The translations under genes and the position numbers were made by a program. Positions 63,476 to 64,000 of a stretch of 64,000 nucleotides of DNA are shown here, piece after piece (positions within the stretch are counted from its first letter, which is position 1; the number at the start of each line of letters is the position of its first letter). The notes under the pieces were generated by a model. It was not told the DNA's origin, did not search any database, and saw nothing but the letters and a program-made list of their open reading frames with translations. The DNA is from JALSHZ01 sp964614535 (GTDB taxonomy: Bacteria; Pseudomonadota; Gammaproteobacteria; UWMA-0217): contig CAZTOZ010000050.1 of NCBI GenBank assembly GCA_964614535.1, forward strand, positions 1 through 64,000, in the 5' to 3' direction.

Positions 63476-64000
63476 CTATTCGATGAACAAGGCGGAGAAG
63501 AGCACCATGGCCAGGGCATTCATCTCGATGGCCGCCTTGCTCCTCGGTTCGAGCTCGAATACCGCCAGCCCTTCACTGAAAGAGCGTCTGAACCCGGTAC
63601 GCAATCCCAGCCGCGCCACCACGACCCGAACGTTCTCCAGCATCTTCAATGCTTCCTGGGTTTCGTGTGTCTCGCGGATGGCGGGATTGGTATCCGATTT
63701 GTTGACGAAGGCAAACACCTGCGGCGGCTTGCGGCCCGCCTTGTCGGACTCCTCCTGGACGATATCGAGGAAGCGCTGGGTGGACCAGACATCGGCCTGA
63801 CTCGGAGGTACCGGCATGATGATGCGGTCAGCCTTGCGAATGGCCTCCCTGAGGTCGTTCATCTTGGCGGTACCGACGTCGACGATCGTCTGCACACCGG
63901 GCTTGTTCTCCAACAGGGAGACATCGGTATGGACGGGAACCAGCGGCTCGAAACCCTCTTCCTCTCGGATCTCCATGACATCGACCAGCGTCTGTTGCAG
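63476..64000 (-). CDS. ParA/MinD-family ATPase, C-terminal part
   Basis: The 5' end lies beyond the window. The visible 174 residues include DVGTAKMNDLREAIRKADRI, IMPVPPSQADVWSTQRFLDI, and FAFVNKSDTNPAIRETHETQ, the switch and C-terminal regions of ParA-type P-loop ATPases (VirC1/cellular-cargo type rather than chromosomal Soj). No parB-like gene follows. Downstream on the same strand are the Ala/Glu-rich membrane protein (88 bp away) and the dynamin-like GTPase, so it may position a membrane structure. The Walker A motif cannot be checked here. Confidence 0.75.
   Translation of the reverse strand: MQQTLVDVMEIREEEGFEPLVPVHTDVSLLENKPGVQTIVDVGTAKMNDLREAIRKADRIIMPVPPSQADVWSTQRFLDIVQEESDKAGRKPPQVFAFVNKSDTNPAIRETHETQEALKMLENVRVVVARLGLRTGFRRSFSEGLAVFELEPRSKAAIEMNALAMVLFSALFIE

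Noticed and set aside
62446..63486. Gly/Arg-rich plus-strand frame opposite the Ala/Glu-rich protein
   Set aside because: It is the antisense of a low-complexity coding region; there is no domain or good ribosome site.

Overview
The window is GC-rich, gene-dense DNA from a gammaproteobacterium, most likely a chemolithotrophic sulfur oxidiser. The core gene order is typically gammaproteobacterial: lptM-lysA, dapF-DUF484-xerC, hslVU, ubiE-ubiJ-ubiB, glyQ-glyS with gmhB-plsC, nudE-cysQ, glnK-amtB, ubiK-comM. The lifestyle is read from a partial soxY, a type I sulfide:quinone oxidoreductase, TusA, a DsrC/TusE-like protein, several c-type cytochromes and a RegB/RegA redox system linked to copper/cytochrome oxidase assembly proteins. 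No phage, plasmid, transposon, CRISPR array or rRNA was seen; there is one tRNA (Arg, CCG).

Layout. 1-4221: start of soxY (leaving the window), a small possible C-terminally sorted protein, and a sensor kinase/sigma54-activator pair; a near-consensus sigma54 promoter lies in front of soxY. 4279-7701: lptM-lysA, tusA and an RTX/EF-hand/DUF6174 protein. 7779-11187 (minus): a regB-regA-unknown-pcuAC-sco operon. 11320-15696: dapF, DUF484, xerC, hslV, hslU. 15812-22933: DUF971 protein, a two-gene envelope insert (barrel plus Ig-like lipoprotein), ubiE-ubiJ-ubiB and ycaO. 23067-31556: M48 protease, rpiA, ilvA, a DsrC paralogue, DUF2959 lipoprotein, cca, a putative metallopeptidase and an NDUFA9-like protein. 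31557-36389: a long non-coding stretch, sqr, a cytochrome c with an FNR-type box, moaA, plsC, gmhB.

36513-52797 is the most unusual part. It holds three related OmpA systems. Two are giant polypeptides in which an extracellular-type N-terminal half (ASH repeats, or plant-type LRR plus FnIII, each followed by Asp-rich calcium-binding repeats) ends in a GlyGly-CTERM-like signal (Gly-rich stretch, hydrophobic helix, Arg cluster). This is followed directly by an internal signal-peptide-like segment and then an OmpA barrel with a peptidoglycan-binding domain. In the third, the same two halves are separate genes joined by an ATGA overlap. They look like envelope polyproteins made to be cut in two at the inner membrane. 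glyQS, a CBS protein, uvrD and a small secreted protease lie between them.

53026-64000: cysQ-nudE, and a torF-like porin/glnK/amtB nitrogen operon with a consensus sigma54 promoter and two NtrC-like boxes 31 bp apart; ubiK, comM and a dihaem cytochrome; tRNA-Arg whose 3' end is copied in inverted orientation in a palindrome-rich tandem repeat; then a dynamin-like GTPase, an Ala/Glu-rich membrane protein and a ParA-type ATPase that runs off the window.

All functional calls rest on reading the sequence and recognising families and motifs. No database search was run.
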